Shown here: one piece after another, positions 1 to 8,174 of the stretch
Layout: each line of letters opens with the position of its first letter
How positions within the stretch are numbered: position 1 is the stretch's first letter
Assembly (NCBI RefSeq): GCF_014161445.1
Contig: NZ_JABBXA010000007.1
Coordinates: forward strand, 1 to 64,000
DNA from: Microbispora sp. H13382
GTDB taxonomy: Bacteria; Actinomycetota; Actinomycetes; Streptosporangiales; Streptosporangiaceae
Reading direction: 5' to 3'
DNA length: 64,000 bases
Position numbers and translations under genes: made by a program
The notes under the pieces: model-generated
Told to the model about the DNA's origin: nothing
What the model saw: only the letters and a program-made list of their open reading frames with translations
Database searches by the model: none

Positions 1-630
<630 letters not shown>

Positions 631-664
631 CCCCAGTCCTTCGCGTTTCCGAGCCAAGATGATG

Positions 665-678
665 TGGATACGTTTTCA
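665..678. promoter_or_regulatory. Probable LacI-family operator upstream of the ABC ATPase
   Basis: The 14-mer TGGATACGTTTTCA has the LacI/GalR operator shape with a central CG, and it nearly matches the second copy at 742-755. It lies about 35 bases upstream of the ABC ATPase start, so a bound regulator would block that promoter. The assignment rests on symmetry, position and the matching second copy. Confidence 0.6.
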
Positions 679-741
679 TGACTGTCCCGTGAAATACCGC
701 CTATTGTCAAGATTTCGATGACACAGGGCATGGAATCATGG

Positions 742-755
742 TGGAATCGTTTCCA
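742..755. promoter_or_regulatory. Probable LacI-family operator overlapping the regulator start
   Basis: TGGAATCGTTTCCA is a 14-base palindrome with one mismatched pair around a central CG, typical of LacI/GalR operators. Its last base is the first base of the ATG of the LacI-type gene, which suggests autorepression. A third related half, TGGAATCATGG, sits just before it at 731-741. Confidence 0.65.
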
Positions 756-1759
756 TGAACGGTCCAGCGCAGCGGCGGATAACCATCAAGGAAGTGGCGG
801 AGGCGGCGGGGGTCGGGGTGGCCACCGTGTCCCGGGTCCTGTCGGGCGGCTCGGCGAGCGCCGAGACCCGCGAGAAGGTGCTCGCCGCGGCGGCGCGCCT
901 CGACTACCGGCCGAGCGCGCTGGGCCGCAACCTGAGGCGCCAGCGGACGGGCGGCATCGGTTTGCTGGTCCCCGACATCACCGACAGCTTCTACGCGCGA
1001 CTGGCCGACGGCGTGCTGTCGTGCGCCCGCTCGTACGGCGAGCCGGTCACGGTGGGGGTCACCGGCGACGACCCCGAACGGGAGGCCGAGCTGATCGGCA
1101 CGCTCATCGAGCAGAGCATGGACCGGCTGATCGCGGTGCCGTCCGGGGACGGGGACATGTGGGCGCCCGCGCTGCGCGCGGGGCTGAACGTGGTGTTCGC
1201 CGACCGGCGGGTGCGCACGGACGTGCCCAGCGTGGTGCCCGACGACCGGGCGGGAGTGCTGACGGCGGTGGAGTACCTGGCCGGGCTGGGACACCGGAAG
1301 ATCGCCTACCTCGGCCGGCACGCGCAGTCGCAGCGGGTGGCCGCCTTCACCGCCGCGCTCGCCTCGCTGGGGCTGCCCGCCGACCGGGACCTGGTCGTGC
1401 ATGCCCGGTCGAGCCGCGACTCCGCCTACGCGGCCGCCGCGGGGCTGCTGCAGCACCGGCCGGACGTCACGGCGGTGATCGCGGGCGGCAACGTGCTCGG
1501 CGAGGCGGCCGTGCTGGCCGCCCGGGAGCTTGACGTGCGGATTCCCAGGGACGTGTCGCTCATCATGTTCGACGACGTGCCGTGGGCCGAGCTGTGCTCC
1601 CCGCCGCTGACGGTGATCGCCCAGCCGGCCCAGGACATCGGCTACCGCGCCGCAGAGCTCGTGCTGCGGCAGGGCAGGCGGCCTCCGACCGTCACGCTGC
1701 CCACCCAGCTCGTCGTACGGGCGAGTTGCGGGCCCAGGGTCGCGAGCCCTAGGAGATGA
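755..1759 (+). CDS. LacI-family transcriptional regulator
   Basis: This is a DNA-binding repressor or activator of the LacI/GalR family, 334 residues, the usual length. The N-terminal helix-turn-helix is ITIKEVAEAAGVGVATVSRV (residues 9-28), followed by the hinge region around DYRPSALGRNLRR. The rest is a periplasmic-binding-protein-like sugar domain, including the typical GHRKIAYLG and SLIMFDD segments. The start at 755 puts the HTH at the expected place; there is no clear ribosome site and the operator overlaps the ATG, so a leaderless or weakly translated message is likely. It is divergent from the sugar ABC ATPase, which it probably controls. Its last 11 bases overlap the end of the convergent glutathione peroxidase gene. 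The effector is unknown. Confidence 0.93.
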   Translation: MNGPAQRRITIKEVAEAAGVGVATVSRVLSGGSASAETREKVLAAAARLDYRPSALGRNLRRQRTGGIGLLVPDITDSFYARLADGVLSCARSYGEPVTVGVTGDDPEREAELIGTLIEQSMDRLIAVPSGDGDMWAPALRAGLNVVFADRRVRTDVPSVVPDDRAGVLTAVEYLAGLGHRKIAYLGRHAQSQRVAAFTAALASLGLPADRDLVVHARSSRDSAYAAAAGLLQHRPDVTAVIAGGNVLGEAAVLAARELDVRIPRDVSLIMFDDVPWAELCSPPLTVIAQPAQDIGYRAAELVLRQGRRPPTVTLPTQLVVRASCGPRVASPRR

Positions 1760-2237
1760 CCTTCTCGATCGCCGCGGCGATCTCCGGGGCCTCGGGGACG
1801 ACGCGGGGGCGGAATCGGGCGACCACCTGGCCGTCGGCGGCGACCAGGAACTTCTCGAAGTTCCACTGGATGTCGCCCGCCTCGCCCTCCGCGTCGGGCA
1901 CGGCGGTCAGCTCGGCGTAGAGAGCATGCCGTCCCGGACCGTTGACCTCGGTCTTGTCCAGCAGCGGGAAGTCGACGCCGTACGTGGTGGAACAGAACTC
2001 CTTGATCTCCTCAGCCGTACCGGGCTCCTGGCCCATGAACTGGTTGCAGGGCACGCCGACGACGGTGAACCCCCGGTCGGCGTACGTCCGCTGGAGGGCG
2101 ACCAGGCCCTCGTACTGCGGGGTCAGCCCGCACCTGGACGCCACGTTGACCACCAGGGCGGCCCCGCCGCCGAGCAGGCCGCCGAGGGTCGTGCCCTCGC
2201 CGTCGATCGTGGTCACCGGAATCTCGAGAACGCTCAT
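1749..2237 (-). CDS. Glutathione peroxidase family protein (Cys type)
   Basis: This is a cytoplasmic thiol peroxidase of the glutathione peroxidase family (BtuE/GPx-like), 162 residues, full length. The peroxidatic cysteine is C36 in the motif VNVASRCGLTPQY, with cysteine instead of selenocysteine. The supporting residues are seen in CNQFMGQEPG (the Gln) and IQWNFEKFLV (the Trp and Asn). A second cysteine in KEFCSTTYG fits the resolving cysteine of thioredoxin-dependent members, so thioredoxin or mycothiol-linked reductants are more likely partners than glutathione in an actinomycete. The gene is monocistronic by position. Its tail overlaps the convergent LacI-type gene by 11 bases. Confidence 0.93.
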   Translation of the reverse strand: MSVLEIPVTTIDGEGTTLGGLLGGGAALVVNVASRCGLTPQYEGLVALQRTYADRGFTVVGVPCNQFMGQEPGTAEEIKEFCSTTYGVDFPLLDKTEVNGPGRHALYAELTAVPDAEGEAGDIQWNFEKFLVAADGQVVARFRPRVVPEAPEIAAAIEKVIS

Positions 2238-2553
2238 GTCCGCACCCTAAACGAGGGTCCCGTCCGCGCTCGCCGCAGGGCGCGCCGCACGGCCGCACGG
2301 TAACCCGCGCCTCCGCGGAGGGTCGGCGTTGGGGGGCGGAACGGCAAAGAACCGGCCGCCGCGTGTCGCGATGCCACCGACGAAGCGGCTGTCCGTATTT
2401 CAATCCGCGTGAGGACCCGTCGCGGTGCCCGCCGGAAGCTCTTGGTGATCCGGGCGGGCCGAGCGGACGGCAGCGCCCACGCCATGGGCGCGGCCGGACG
2501 GAGGGCGTCACGCGCGCCCGCCTTCCGCACGCGACCCGACGACAAGGACCGAT
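2238..2553. other. Divergent intergenic region, 316 bases
   Basis: The stretch lies between the divergent glutathione peroxidase and lytic-transglycosylase-like genes and must hold both promoters. I see no convincing ORF. I looked for a c-di-AMP (ydaO-type) leader, which often precedes actinobacterial cell-wall hydrolases, and could not align its conserved blocks. The run TTGGGGGGCGG near 2329 is notable but unassigned. Confidence 0.4.
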
Positions 2554-3183
2554 TTGGACAGCAGAAGCCTTCTACGCAACGCAGTCGCCGCCCTCATCGC
2601 GGCCACCGTGACCGGTGGCGGAAGCGGAGTGGCGTGGGCCGGCGAGTGGACCGCCCTGGATCAGACCGGGGAGACGGCGCAGACCGGGGAGACGGCGCAG
2701 ACCGGGGAGACGGCGCAGACCGGGGAGACGGCGCAGACCGGGGAGACGGCGCAGACCGGGGAGACGGGCCAGACCGGGGAGGCGGAGCGGACCGCGGAGA
2801 GCGTGCGGCCCGTCACCCACCTGGGCGTGTGGACCACGCGGGCGGCGGCGCAGCCGCCCCGGTTCCGCCGGGCGCCGGCGAAGATCCGCAGCAAGGCGTA
2901 CGCCTTCCGGCTCGTCACCCGCCGCACCTGGTCGGGCCAGCAGTTCCAGTGCCTGGACAGCCTGTGGACCAGGGAGAGCAACTGGGACCACCGGGCCTAC
3001 AACCAGGGCTCGGGCGCCTACGGCATCCCGCAGGCGCTGCCCGGCCACAAGATGGGATACGCCGGCAACGACTGGAGGTTCAACCCGCAGACCCAGATCA
3101 GGTGGGGTCTGCGCTACATCAAGGGCCGCTACGGTTCGCCGTGCGGCGCCTGGGGCCACTTCCGGTCCCACAACTGGTACTGA
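2554..3183 (+). CDS. Secreted lytic-transglycosylase-like protein with QTGETA repeats
   Basis: This is an exported cell-wall protein of 209 residues. It starts at TTG 2554, with AAGGA seven bases upstream. Residues 1-29 form a signal peptide ending AWA. Residues 37-78 are seven copies of a six-residue repeat, QTGETA and variants, probably a flexible acidic linker. The C-terminal part (about 110-209) has the look of actinobacterial SLT-type domains: LDSLWTRESNWDHRAY with the presumed catalytic E141, the stretch GSGAYGIPQALPGHKM, and two cysteines (C133, C197) likely to pair outside the cell. It would cleave or bind peptidoglycan. It is followed by a strong hairpin terminator and converges on a TetR gene. 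Confidence 0.85.
   Translation: MDSRSLLRNAVAALIAATVTGGGSGVAWAGEWTALDQTGETAQTGETAQTGETAQTGETAQTGETAQTGETGQTGEAERTAESVRPVTHLGVWTTRAAAQPPRFRRAPAKIRSKAYAFRLVTRRTWSGQQFQCLDSLWTRESNWDHRAYNQGSGAYGIPQALPGHKMGYAGNDWRFNPQTQIRWGLRYIKGRYGSPCGAWGHFRSHNWY
2662..2787 (+). repeat. Seven tandem 18-bp repeats inside the lytic-transglycosylase-like gene
   Basis: The unit CAGACCGGGGAGACGGCG occurs five times without change (2662-2751), then twice in degenerate form (2752-2787). It encodes QTGETA in frame. The near-perfect DNA identity, not just protein identity, indicates recent slippage or unequal exchange, so copy number probably varies between strains. Confidence 0.95.
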
Positions 3184-3200
3184 CCCGGGCTCACCCGGGC

Positions 3201-3234
3201 GGGGGCGCCTGGCGGCCTACCGCCGGGCGCCCCC
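3201..3234. terminator. Bidirectional hairpin terminator between convergent genes
   Basis: The arms GGGGGCGCC and GGCGCCCCC enclose an inner stem GGCGG/CCGCC with a CCTA loop, giving about 15 paired positions with one mismatch. The loop contains the stop codon of the leftward TetR gene (3217-3219). There is no U-run, as is usual for actinomycete hairpin terminators. Confidence 0.75.
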
Positions 3235-3885
3235 GCGGCCGGTCGGCTCGCCGGTGCCGCGATCGGCCCGCGCGTCCGCCCGTACGGCCATGGCCTGGAC
3301 GAGCAGTTCCAGGCCGAACTCGAACTCCTCGTCGTGGTCGCAGGAGTCCAGATGCGGCCGCAACTCGCTGACCACGGGGAACAGCGCCGGATCCACGTCG
3401 GCGATCGCCGCGCCGGCCCGCACCGGGGCGAATGTCGGGGTCACCCCGACCTCCCGCAGCAGCGAGCCCACCACGTACGCGATGAACATGCGCAGCATGC
3501 GGACGGCCTCCCGGCCGTCGAAGCCCGCGTCGCGCAGGGTCGCCAGGGCGCGCTCCACCGGGAGGAGACCCGCTGTCGAGCCCAGCTGCCTGCTCACCAC
3601 GACCATCGTGGAACGGGGGTAGTGGTGGGCGATGCGCCGGAAGGCCCGCGCCTGGATGCGCACCCGGTCGGTCCAGTGGGCGGACGGGTCGTCGGTGAAG
3701 CCGATCCGCGACAGCACGTCCTCGGCCACGGCGTCGAGCAGCGCGGCCTTGCTGGGCACGTGGTTGTACAGCGACATGACGCCGACGCCGAGCTCGGCGG
3801 CGATCCTGCGCATCGAGACGGCGTCGGCGCCCTCTCTCTCGATGAGCTCCACGGCGGCGGTGACGATGCGGTTCCGGTTGAGCAT
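3217..3885 (-). CDS. TetR-family transcriptional regulator
   Basis: This is a repressor of the TetR family, 222 residues from the ATG at 3885. The N-terminal HTH includes IVTAAVELIEREG and the recognition part IAAELGVGVMSLYNHVPSKA, and the C-terminal half resembles the TetR_C ligand domain with HYPRSTMVVV. The ATG at 3885 is chosen over the GTG at 3903 because GAGAGGA lies seven bases before it. The gene is divergent from the diiron protein at 3993, and two identical palindromes sit between them, so it probably represses both itself and the diiron gene. The ligand is unknown. Confidence 0.92.
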   Translation of the reverse strand: MLNRNRIVTAAVELIEREGADAVSMRRIAAELGVGVMSLYNHVPSKAALLDAVAEDVLSRIGFTDDPSAHWTDRVRIQARAFRRIAHHYPRSTMVVVSRQLGSTAGLLPVERALATLRDAGFDGREAVRMLRMFIAYVVGSLLREVGVTPTFAPVRAGAAIADVDPALFPVVSELRPHLDSCDHDEEFEFGLELLVQAMAVRADARADRGTGEPTGRGGARR

Positions 3886-3929
3886 GACCGAATCCTCTCT
3901 CACCGCCGACGTCCGGCGTCCATTGACGT

Positions 3930-3976
3930 ACGTACAGCGTACGTGACACGCTCGCGGGGAAACGTACGGTGTACGT
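3930..3976. promoter_or_regulatory. Two perfect TetR-type operators ACGTACNNNGTACGT
   Basis: Two copies of ACGTAC-N3-GTACGT, at 3930-3944 (spacer AGC) and 3962-3976 (spacer GGT), lie between the divergent TetR and diiron genes. Both have perfect six-base arms. Their centres are 32 bases apart, about three helical turns, so two repressor dimers could bind the same DNA face. The right-hand copy is 16 bases before the GTG of the diiron gene. Confidence 0.8.
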
Positions 3977-3992
3977 CAGAGGAGGTCCCCCC

Positions 3993-5102
3993 GTGTCGAC
4001 CCACGAGCTCTACACCATCCCCGCCGAGCTCTCCACGTGGGACGTGGAGATGACCGGCGCGGCCCGTTTCACCTGGGAGTACGACGACGGCCGGGACCGC
4101 ATGCTCGCCCTCTACCAGAAGGGCAAGGACAAGCAGTGGGACTCCGTCAAGCGGATCGACTGGGACATCGAGGTCGACCCGTACGACGTGCTCGGCGTCC
4201 CCGACACCACCCTGGCGATCCACGGCACCCCACTGTGGGAGCGCATGGACCAGCGGCAGCGCGACGAGGTGCGCAGGCACAACGCCGCCTGGCAGTTCTC
4301 CCAGTTCCTGCACGGCGAGCAGGGCGCGATGATCTGCTCGGCCCGCATCGTGGAGTCGGTCCCCGATCTGGACTCCAAGTTCTACGCCGCCACGCAGACG
4401 ATGGACGAGGCGCGGCACGCCGAGACCTACGCGCGGTTCCTGCAGGAGAAGGTCGGTCTGGCCTACCCCATCAACGAGCACCTCAAGGCGCTGCTGGACA
4501 GCACACTCAGCGACTCGCGGTGGGACATGCCCTACCTCGGCATGCAGGTGCTGATCGAGGGCCTGGCCCTGGCCGCGTTCGGAGTCATGCGCGACGTCAC
4601 CACCAAGCCCCTGCCCAAGCAGATCCTGGCGTACGTGATGCAGGACGAGGCGAGGCACGTGGCCTTCGGCCGGATGGCGCTGCGCGACTACTACCGGAAC
4701 CTGTCCGACGCCGAGTTGCGCGAGCGCGAGGACTTCGTGATCGAGGGGTGCTACCTCATGCGCGACCGGCTGCGCGGCCAGGAGATCTGGGAGAACCTCG
4801 GCCTGTCGCGGCAGGAGGTCGGCGAGGCCATGGAGTGCGTGGACCGGTCGGAGTACCTGCGGCTGTTCCGCGCGCTGCTGTTCAGCCGGATCGTGCCGTG
4901 CGTGAAGGACATCGGCCTGTGGAGCCCCCGCCTGCGGCAGGCGTACGCCGACATGGGCGTGCTCGACATGGCCGGGCAGAGTCTCGACGCGCTGATGCGG
5001 CAGGACGAGGAGATCGCCGACCGGCTCGACGCGGAGCGCTTCGCGCGCGAGGAGAAGGAGCGGGCGGAGGAGGTCGCCGGCACCATCGCCGCCGCAGACT
5101 GA
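3993..5102 (+). CDS. Ferritin-like diiron protein, function unknown
   Basis: This is a helical protein of 369 residues with a ferritin/ribonucleotide-reductase-like diiron site. The likely ligands follow the classic E, ExxH, E, ExxH order: E109 (FLHGEQGAM), E139 and H142 (MDEARHAE), E189 (VLIEGLAL), E219 and H222 (QDEARHVAFG). It could be an oxygenase, an N-oxygenase or a desaturase-like enzyme; the substrate cannot be read from the sequence. The GTG at 3993 with GGAGG upstream is preferred to an ATG at 3969, which lies inside an operator. The C-terminal tail is charged and probably helical. The TetR-type neighbour and the two shared operators suggest induction by a small molecule, possibly the substrate. 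Confidence 0.85.
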   Translation: MSTHELYTIPAELSTWDVEMTGAARFTWEYDDGRDRMLALYQKGKDKQWDSVKRIDWDIEVDPYDVLGVPDTTLAIHGTPLWERMDQRQRDEVRRHNAAWQFSQFLHGEQGAMICSARIVESVPDLDSKFYAATQTMDEARHAETYARFLQEKVGLAYPINEHLKALLDSTLSDSRWDMPYLGMQVLIEGLALAAFGVMRDVTTKPLPKQILAYVMQDEARHVAFGRMALRDYYRNLSDAELREREDFVIEGCYLMRDRLRGQEIWENLGLSRQEVGEAMECVDRSEYLRLFRALLFSRIVPCVKDIGLWSPRLRQAYADMGVLDMAGQSLDALMRQDEEIADRLDAERFAREEKERAEEVAGTIAAAD

Positions 5103-5152
5103 CCCGCCACCGCCGGCCCGCCGGGACGATCCCCGCGTCCCTGCCGCGCGTC

Positions 5153-5178
5153 GGACAGTGGATTCAGGGCCACTGTCC
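5153..5178. terminator. Inverted repeat, probable terminator
   Basis: GGACAGTG (5153-5160) and CACTGTCC (5171-5178) form a perfect eight-base stem with a ten-base loop, about 50 bases after the diiron gene and 18 before the next ORF. It may end the upstream message, or be a regulator site for the downstream pair. Confidence 0.5.
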
Positions 5179-5195
5179 CCATTTGATCGGGATCC

Positions 5196-5777
5196 TTGCC
5201 ATACTCCGTCTTCGTGACACTGGAGTTGACGCGGAGTGGCCGCAGATCTCGCCGGATCGTGGTCGGGGCCATCGGCCTGGTCGTCTTCCTGCTCGCCGGC
5301 CTGGGCTCGTACGCCTTCGCGCGCGCCGATCGCGAACAGGACACGAAATACTGCGGCCACGACTGCATCCCCGGCGTCAGGATCGGCACCGTGGTCGAGG
5401 CGTTGCAGGACCAGGGGCACACGTGCGCCGACAGAAGACGGTTCTGGTCCTGTGAGCTGAGAGTCGGGAAAGTCCGGTTCGAAGCGGATCTCTTCCGCGT
5501 CGACAACCTGGTGAACTTCTACGAGTACATCAGCAAGGTCGAGGCCAGGATCGTCAATCCGGACAGCACCACGGCGGCGGCCGGGCTGGGCTACATGTCG
5601 TGGTTCGCGACCCTGCCGCACCGGGACGACCCTTCGACGGTCAAGAAGGTCAACGGCTGGCTGGCCGAGCAGATCGCGGGCGACGGGGACACGACCTTCA
5701 TTCTCGACTGGGAGTACACGCTGGAGCGCGAGGCGAACACCCGGTCAATCGAGCTCACCGTGAAGAGGAGATATTGA
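5196..5777 (+). CDS. Membrane-anchored hypothetical protein
   Basis: I do not recognise this protein of about 190 residues. After a basic N-terminus (RSGRRSRR) there is one membrane segment, IVVGAIGLVVFLLAGLGSYA, leaving about 150 residues probably outside the cell. The outer part has four cysteines (YCGHDC, HTCADRRRFWSC) that could form disulfides. The start is uncertain: TTG at 5196 or GTG at 5214, both with weak ribosome sites. Its TGA overlaps the ATG of the next gene (TGATG), so the two are translationally coupled and probably work together at the membrane. Confidence 0.7.
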   Translation: MPYSVFVTLELTRSGRRSRRIVVGAIGLVVFLLAGLGSYAFARADREQDTKYCGHDCIPGVRIGTVVEALQDQGHTCADRRRFWSCELRVGKVRFEADLFRVDNLVNFYEYISKVEARIVNPDSTTAAAGLGYMSWFATLPHRDDPSTVKKVNGWLAEQIAGDGDTTFILDWEYTLEREANTRSIELTVKRRY

Positions 5778-6691
5778 TGGCGGCGCCCCCCGGCTGGCCG
5801 TACTCTCCCGACGGCAGGTTCTGGTGGGACGGCGCCGCCTGGCAGCCGGTGCAGCCGCCACCGCCTCTCGGGTCCCCCGCACAGCAGAACCTCGGCGTGC
5901 CACCGCCCCCCGGCTCTCCCGCCCAGCGGGGCGTCACCGTGCCGCCGCCCCCCGGGCCCGCGGCGACCGGTCATCCGTCCATCGCCTCGCCCTGGCCGCA
6001 GACGCCCGGGCCGCAGGCGGCTCAGCCGTACGCCGTCCAGCAGGGGCCGCCGTACGCGCCGCCGCCCGACGCCGGGGCTCCCACTCCTACCGGTGTGGCC
6101 CCCCAAGGCCGCCGACGTGGAACGGCGGCGTTCGTGCTGGTCACGGTGGGTACGCTGATCGCGGCGCTGGCGCTGGGCGGAGTCACCGGCGCCGCCGTGG
6201 GCCTGGCGACCACCGAACCGGTGACGGACGCCTCCGCGCCCTCCTTCCCCGGGAGGTTCCCCACGGCCAAGCAGCGGTACCTGCCCAAGGTGACGGTCGA
6301 CATGGTCGCGGTGAACTGGCTGCAGGCGGCCAATTCCTGGACATGCGCGAAGTCGGCGGCACCCGACCCGTTGACCGGCGCCAGGATGGGAATGATCTGC
6401 CGGCCGAGCGATGCCGCGAGGCTCCACATGTCCGTCTTCATCTGGTCCGACGGGCCCGACAAAGTGATGTCCGTGATGGCCGACTGCAAGCTCGGCGTCC
6501 GGGCGAAGGCGTGCACGAGCCTCTTCGCGAAAATGGCGGACACTCTGCTGTCCCCCGACCGGACCCTGCGCGCGAAGGCGGAGACGTGGGCGGGCGAGAA
6601 CGCGGACAGGGCGGCGGTGACGGCCATCGGCGGCATCCGGCTGCAGACCAGCCCGCGCCCGCACCGCATGGAGGCCGTGCCGGCGATCTGA
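5777..6691 (+). CDS. DUF2510-like, proline-rich single-pass membrane protein
   Basis: This protein of 304 residues opens with PGWPYSPDGRFWWDGAAWQP, the Trp-rich motif typical of DUF2510-like actinobacterial membrane proteins. A Pro/Gly-rich cytoplasmic stretch of about 90 residues follows, then one membrane helix (TAAFVLVTVGTLIAALAL, about 115-135). The outer domain of about 165 residues has cysteines in NSWTCAKS, GMICRPS, MADCKLG and KACTSL. The start at ATG 5777 overlaps the previous stop codon, with GAAGAGGAG just upstream. No function is known. Coupling with the preceding anchored protein suggests a two-protein surface unit. Confidence 0.8.
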   Translation: MAAPPGWPYSPDGRFWWDGAAWQPVQPPPPLGSPAQQNLGVPPPPGSPAQRGVTVPPPPGPAATGHPSIASPWPQTPGPQAAQPYAVQQGPPYAPPPDAGAPTPTGVAPQGRRRGTAAFVLVTVGTLIAALALGGVTGAAVGLATTEPVTDASAPSFPGRFPTAKQRYLPKVTVDMVAVNWLQAANSWTCAKSAAPDPLTGARMGMICRPSDAARLHMSVFIWSDGPDKVMSVMADCKLGVRAKACTSLFAKMADTLLSPDRTLRAKAETWAGENADRAAVTAIGGIRLQTSPRPHRMEAVPAI

Positions 6692-6732
6692 GAGTTCCCG
6701 GCCGCGCTCAGCCTCGGTGCCGTGCCTGCCGT

Positions 6733-6763
6733 GCCTGCCGTGCCGCTCGGCCTCACGGCAGGC
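6733..6763. terminator. Hairpin terminator between convergent genes
   Basis: GCCTGCCGTG (6733-6742) and CACGGCAGGC (6754-6763) are perfect ten-base arms around an eleven-base loop, lying between the convergent DUF2510-like gene and the DUF202 pair. The left arm belongs to a short run of GTGCCTGCC direct repeats. Confidence 0.65.
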
Positions 6764-6795
6764 CGCCGACGGCCCGCTCTCGGTGGGCCGTGTGT

Positions 6796-7122
6796 TCACA
6801 CGGCCAGCATCAGCACGAGAACCAGCGCCGCGGCGGCGACGGCCAGCGCGCCGGCCCAGACGGTGCGCCCGTCCAGCCGGTGGTCGAGCGGGTGACCGTA
6901 CCGCAGCGCCCGTTCGAGGCGGCGGTGGCGGATCCCGGTGCGCAGGAGCAGGACCGCCCCGGCCAGCGCGGCGGCGGCGAAGGGCGCGGCGAGGCCGGGC
7001 AGGTCGTGCCGTACGGCGAGTCCCGCCATCACCATGCCGGAGCCCGCCATCGTCACGGCGGTGCGGACCCAGGCGAGCCGGGTGCGCTCGCTGTGCAGAC
7101 CCGGCCTCGGCACGTCGCTCAC
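6796..7122 (-). CDS. DUF202 family membrane protein
   Basis: This small membrane protein of about 108 residues has the DUF202 (YidH-like) layout: a conserved ERTRLAWVRT segment near the N-terminus and three hydrophobic helices. The GTG at 7122 is preferred because GAGGTG lies eight bases before it; a GTG at 7134 would overlap the upstream stop as GTGA and is also possible. It directly follows a second DUF202 gene, and such tandem pairs are common in actinomycetes. The molecular role is not established. Confidence 0.78.
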   Translation of the reverse strand: MSDVPRPGLHSERTRLAWVRTAVTMAGSGMVMAGLAVRHDLPGLAAPFAAAALAGAVLLLRTGIRHRRLERALRYGHPLDHRLDGRTVWAGALAVAAAALVLVLMLAV

Positions 7123-7130
7123 TGGCCCGG

Positions 7131-7466
7131 TCACCTCGACAGGAGGATCACGACGAGGGCCAGAACGGCCACCCCCGCCACGCCGTACCCGAACAGGGGA
7201 GCCAGGGCGGGCGGCGGAAGCGCGCGGTCCTGCCGGAGCGCCCGGTCGATGTGCCGCCAGCGGGGGTAGGCCGAGCCGGCGGCCACGGCGGACAGCAGCA
7301 CGAGCACGATGGCGAGCAGGGTGCGCACCCACGGCACGAAGACGCCCTCGGGAACGACCGCGATACCGATGCCGCCCGCGCTCAGCGCGAGCGAGGTGGT
7401 GATCCAGGTGAGGAACGTGCGCTCGTTGGCGAGGACGAAGCGGGGGTCGGGTTCGTTCTCTTCCAT
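7131..7466 (-). CDS. DUF202/YidH family membrane protein
   Basis: This 111-residue protein carries the conserved N-terminal DUF202 block RFVLANERTFLTWITTSLAL, followed by membrane helices around VRTLLAIVLVLLSAVAAG and YGVAGVAVLALVVILL. It starts with ATG at 7466. It is the first gene of a two-gene unit with the DUF202 protein at 6796-7122. No reaction or partner is known for the family. Confidence 0.82.
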   Translation of the reverse strand: MEENEPDPRFVLANERTFLTWITTSLALSAGGIGIAVVPEGVFVPWVRTLLAIVLVLLSAVAAGSAYPRWRHIDRALRQDRALPPPALAPLFGYGVAGVAVLALVVILLSR

Positions 7467-7678
7467 GCGAGAACGCTATTTCCGCCCCTTTTCCCCTAGA
7501 TTTGTCGGGGTTGCCGTTTTATCGACCGTCGGTCGGGCGAAGCACCGGACGGCACGCGTGTGGTGGTGCCGGCCAGGTGCCGCAGCTTCCGCTCCGACTC
7601 CGACCCGGCCTCCGCCGCGAACGGGTCCGGGCCACGGGACGCCGGCGCGTCCGCTCGGCGGCGGTCCCGGCACCGGAC

Positions 7679-8044
7679 CTAAAGGCAGGCCTCGCTGACC
7701 TGGCGCAGGTAGCCGGCGCCGTCGGTGGCGACCTTCTGCGCCGCGTCCACCGCCGCGTTGGCGTCGTCGACGTTCAGCTTCTGCAGGCTGTCGGCGAGCC
7801 CCTGCAGGGCGTCCCTGAGCGTGGTGTCGGCGGCCTTGTTCGCCATGCTCTCCAGGTCGGCGGCGCCGTCCTCGAGCTTCTGGCGCATGGCGGCGGGGTC
7901 GTCGACGACCTTGCCGATCTCGCCGATGGTCCGGCTGATCAGCTGCGTCGCCTCGGCGCACGACTGGGCCTTGTCCGCGGTCGCGCAGCCGGTGACCAAC
8001 AGGACGGCGGCCGCGCAGGCGGCGGCGAACGGGAGGAGTCGCAT
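7679..8044 (-). CDS. Small lipoprotein, function unknown
   Basis: The protein has 121 residues from the ATG at 8044. The first 19 or so residues are a lipoprotein signal, MRLLPFAAACAAAVLLVTGC, with a lipobox VTGC. The mature part is almost entirely alpha-helical with heptad-like spacing, and has two further cysteines (AQSCAEA and the terminal SEACL). It is probably anchored to the outer face of the membrane. I do not recognise a family. Confidence 0.75.
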   Translation of the reverse strand: MRLLPFAAACAAAVLLVTGCATADKAQSCAEATQLISRTIGEIGKVVDDPAAMRQKLEDGAADLESMANKAADTTLRDALQGLADSLQKLNVDDANAAVDAAQKVATDGAGYLRQVSEACL

Positions 8045-8174
8045 GCCGGTCACCCTACCCAACCGTCGCCCGCCCGCCGCGGGACCGGAGCGGGACCGGA
8101 CCGGGCTCCCCTTCGCGGCCCTGCGCCCACATCACCGGCCGCCGTCGATCCCGGGCCCTTCGAGGCCCCGTCTC

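Noticed and set aside
2238..2553. c-di-AMP (ydaO-type) riboswitch before the wall-enzyme gene
   Set aside because: The conserved blocks of that riboswitch could not be found; only GC-rich text without matching structure.
2662..2787. Tandem repeats as a possible CRISPR array
   Set aside because: The units are contiguous without spacers and encode an in-frame peptide repeat.
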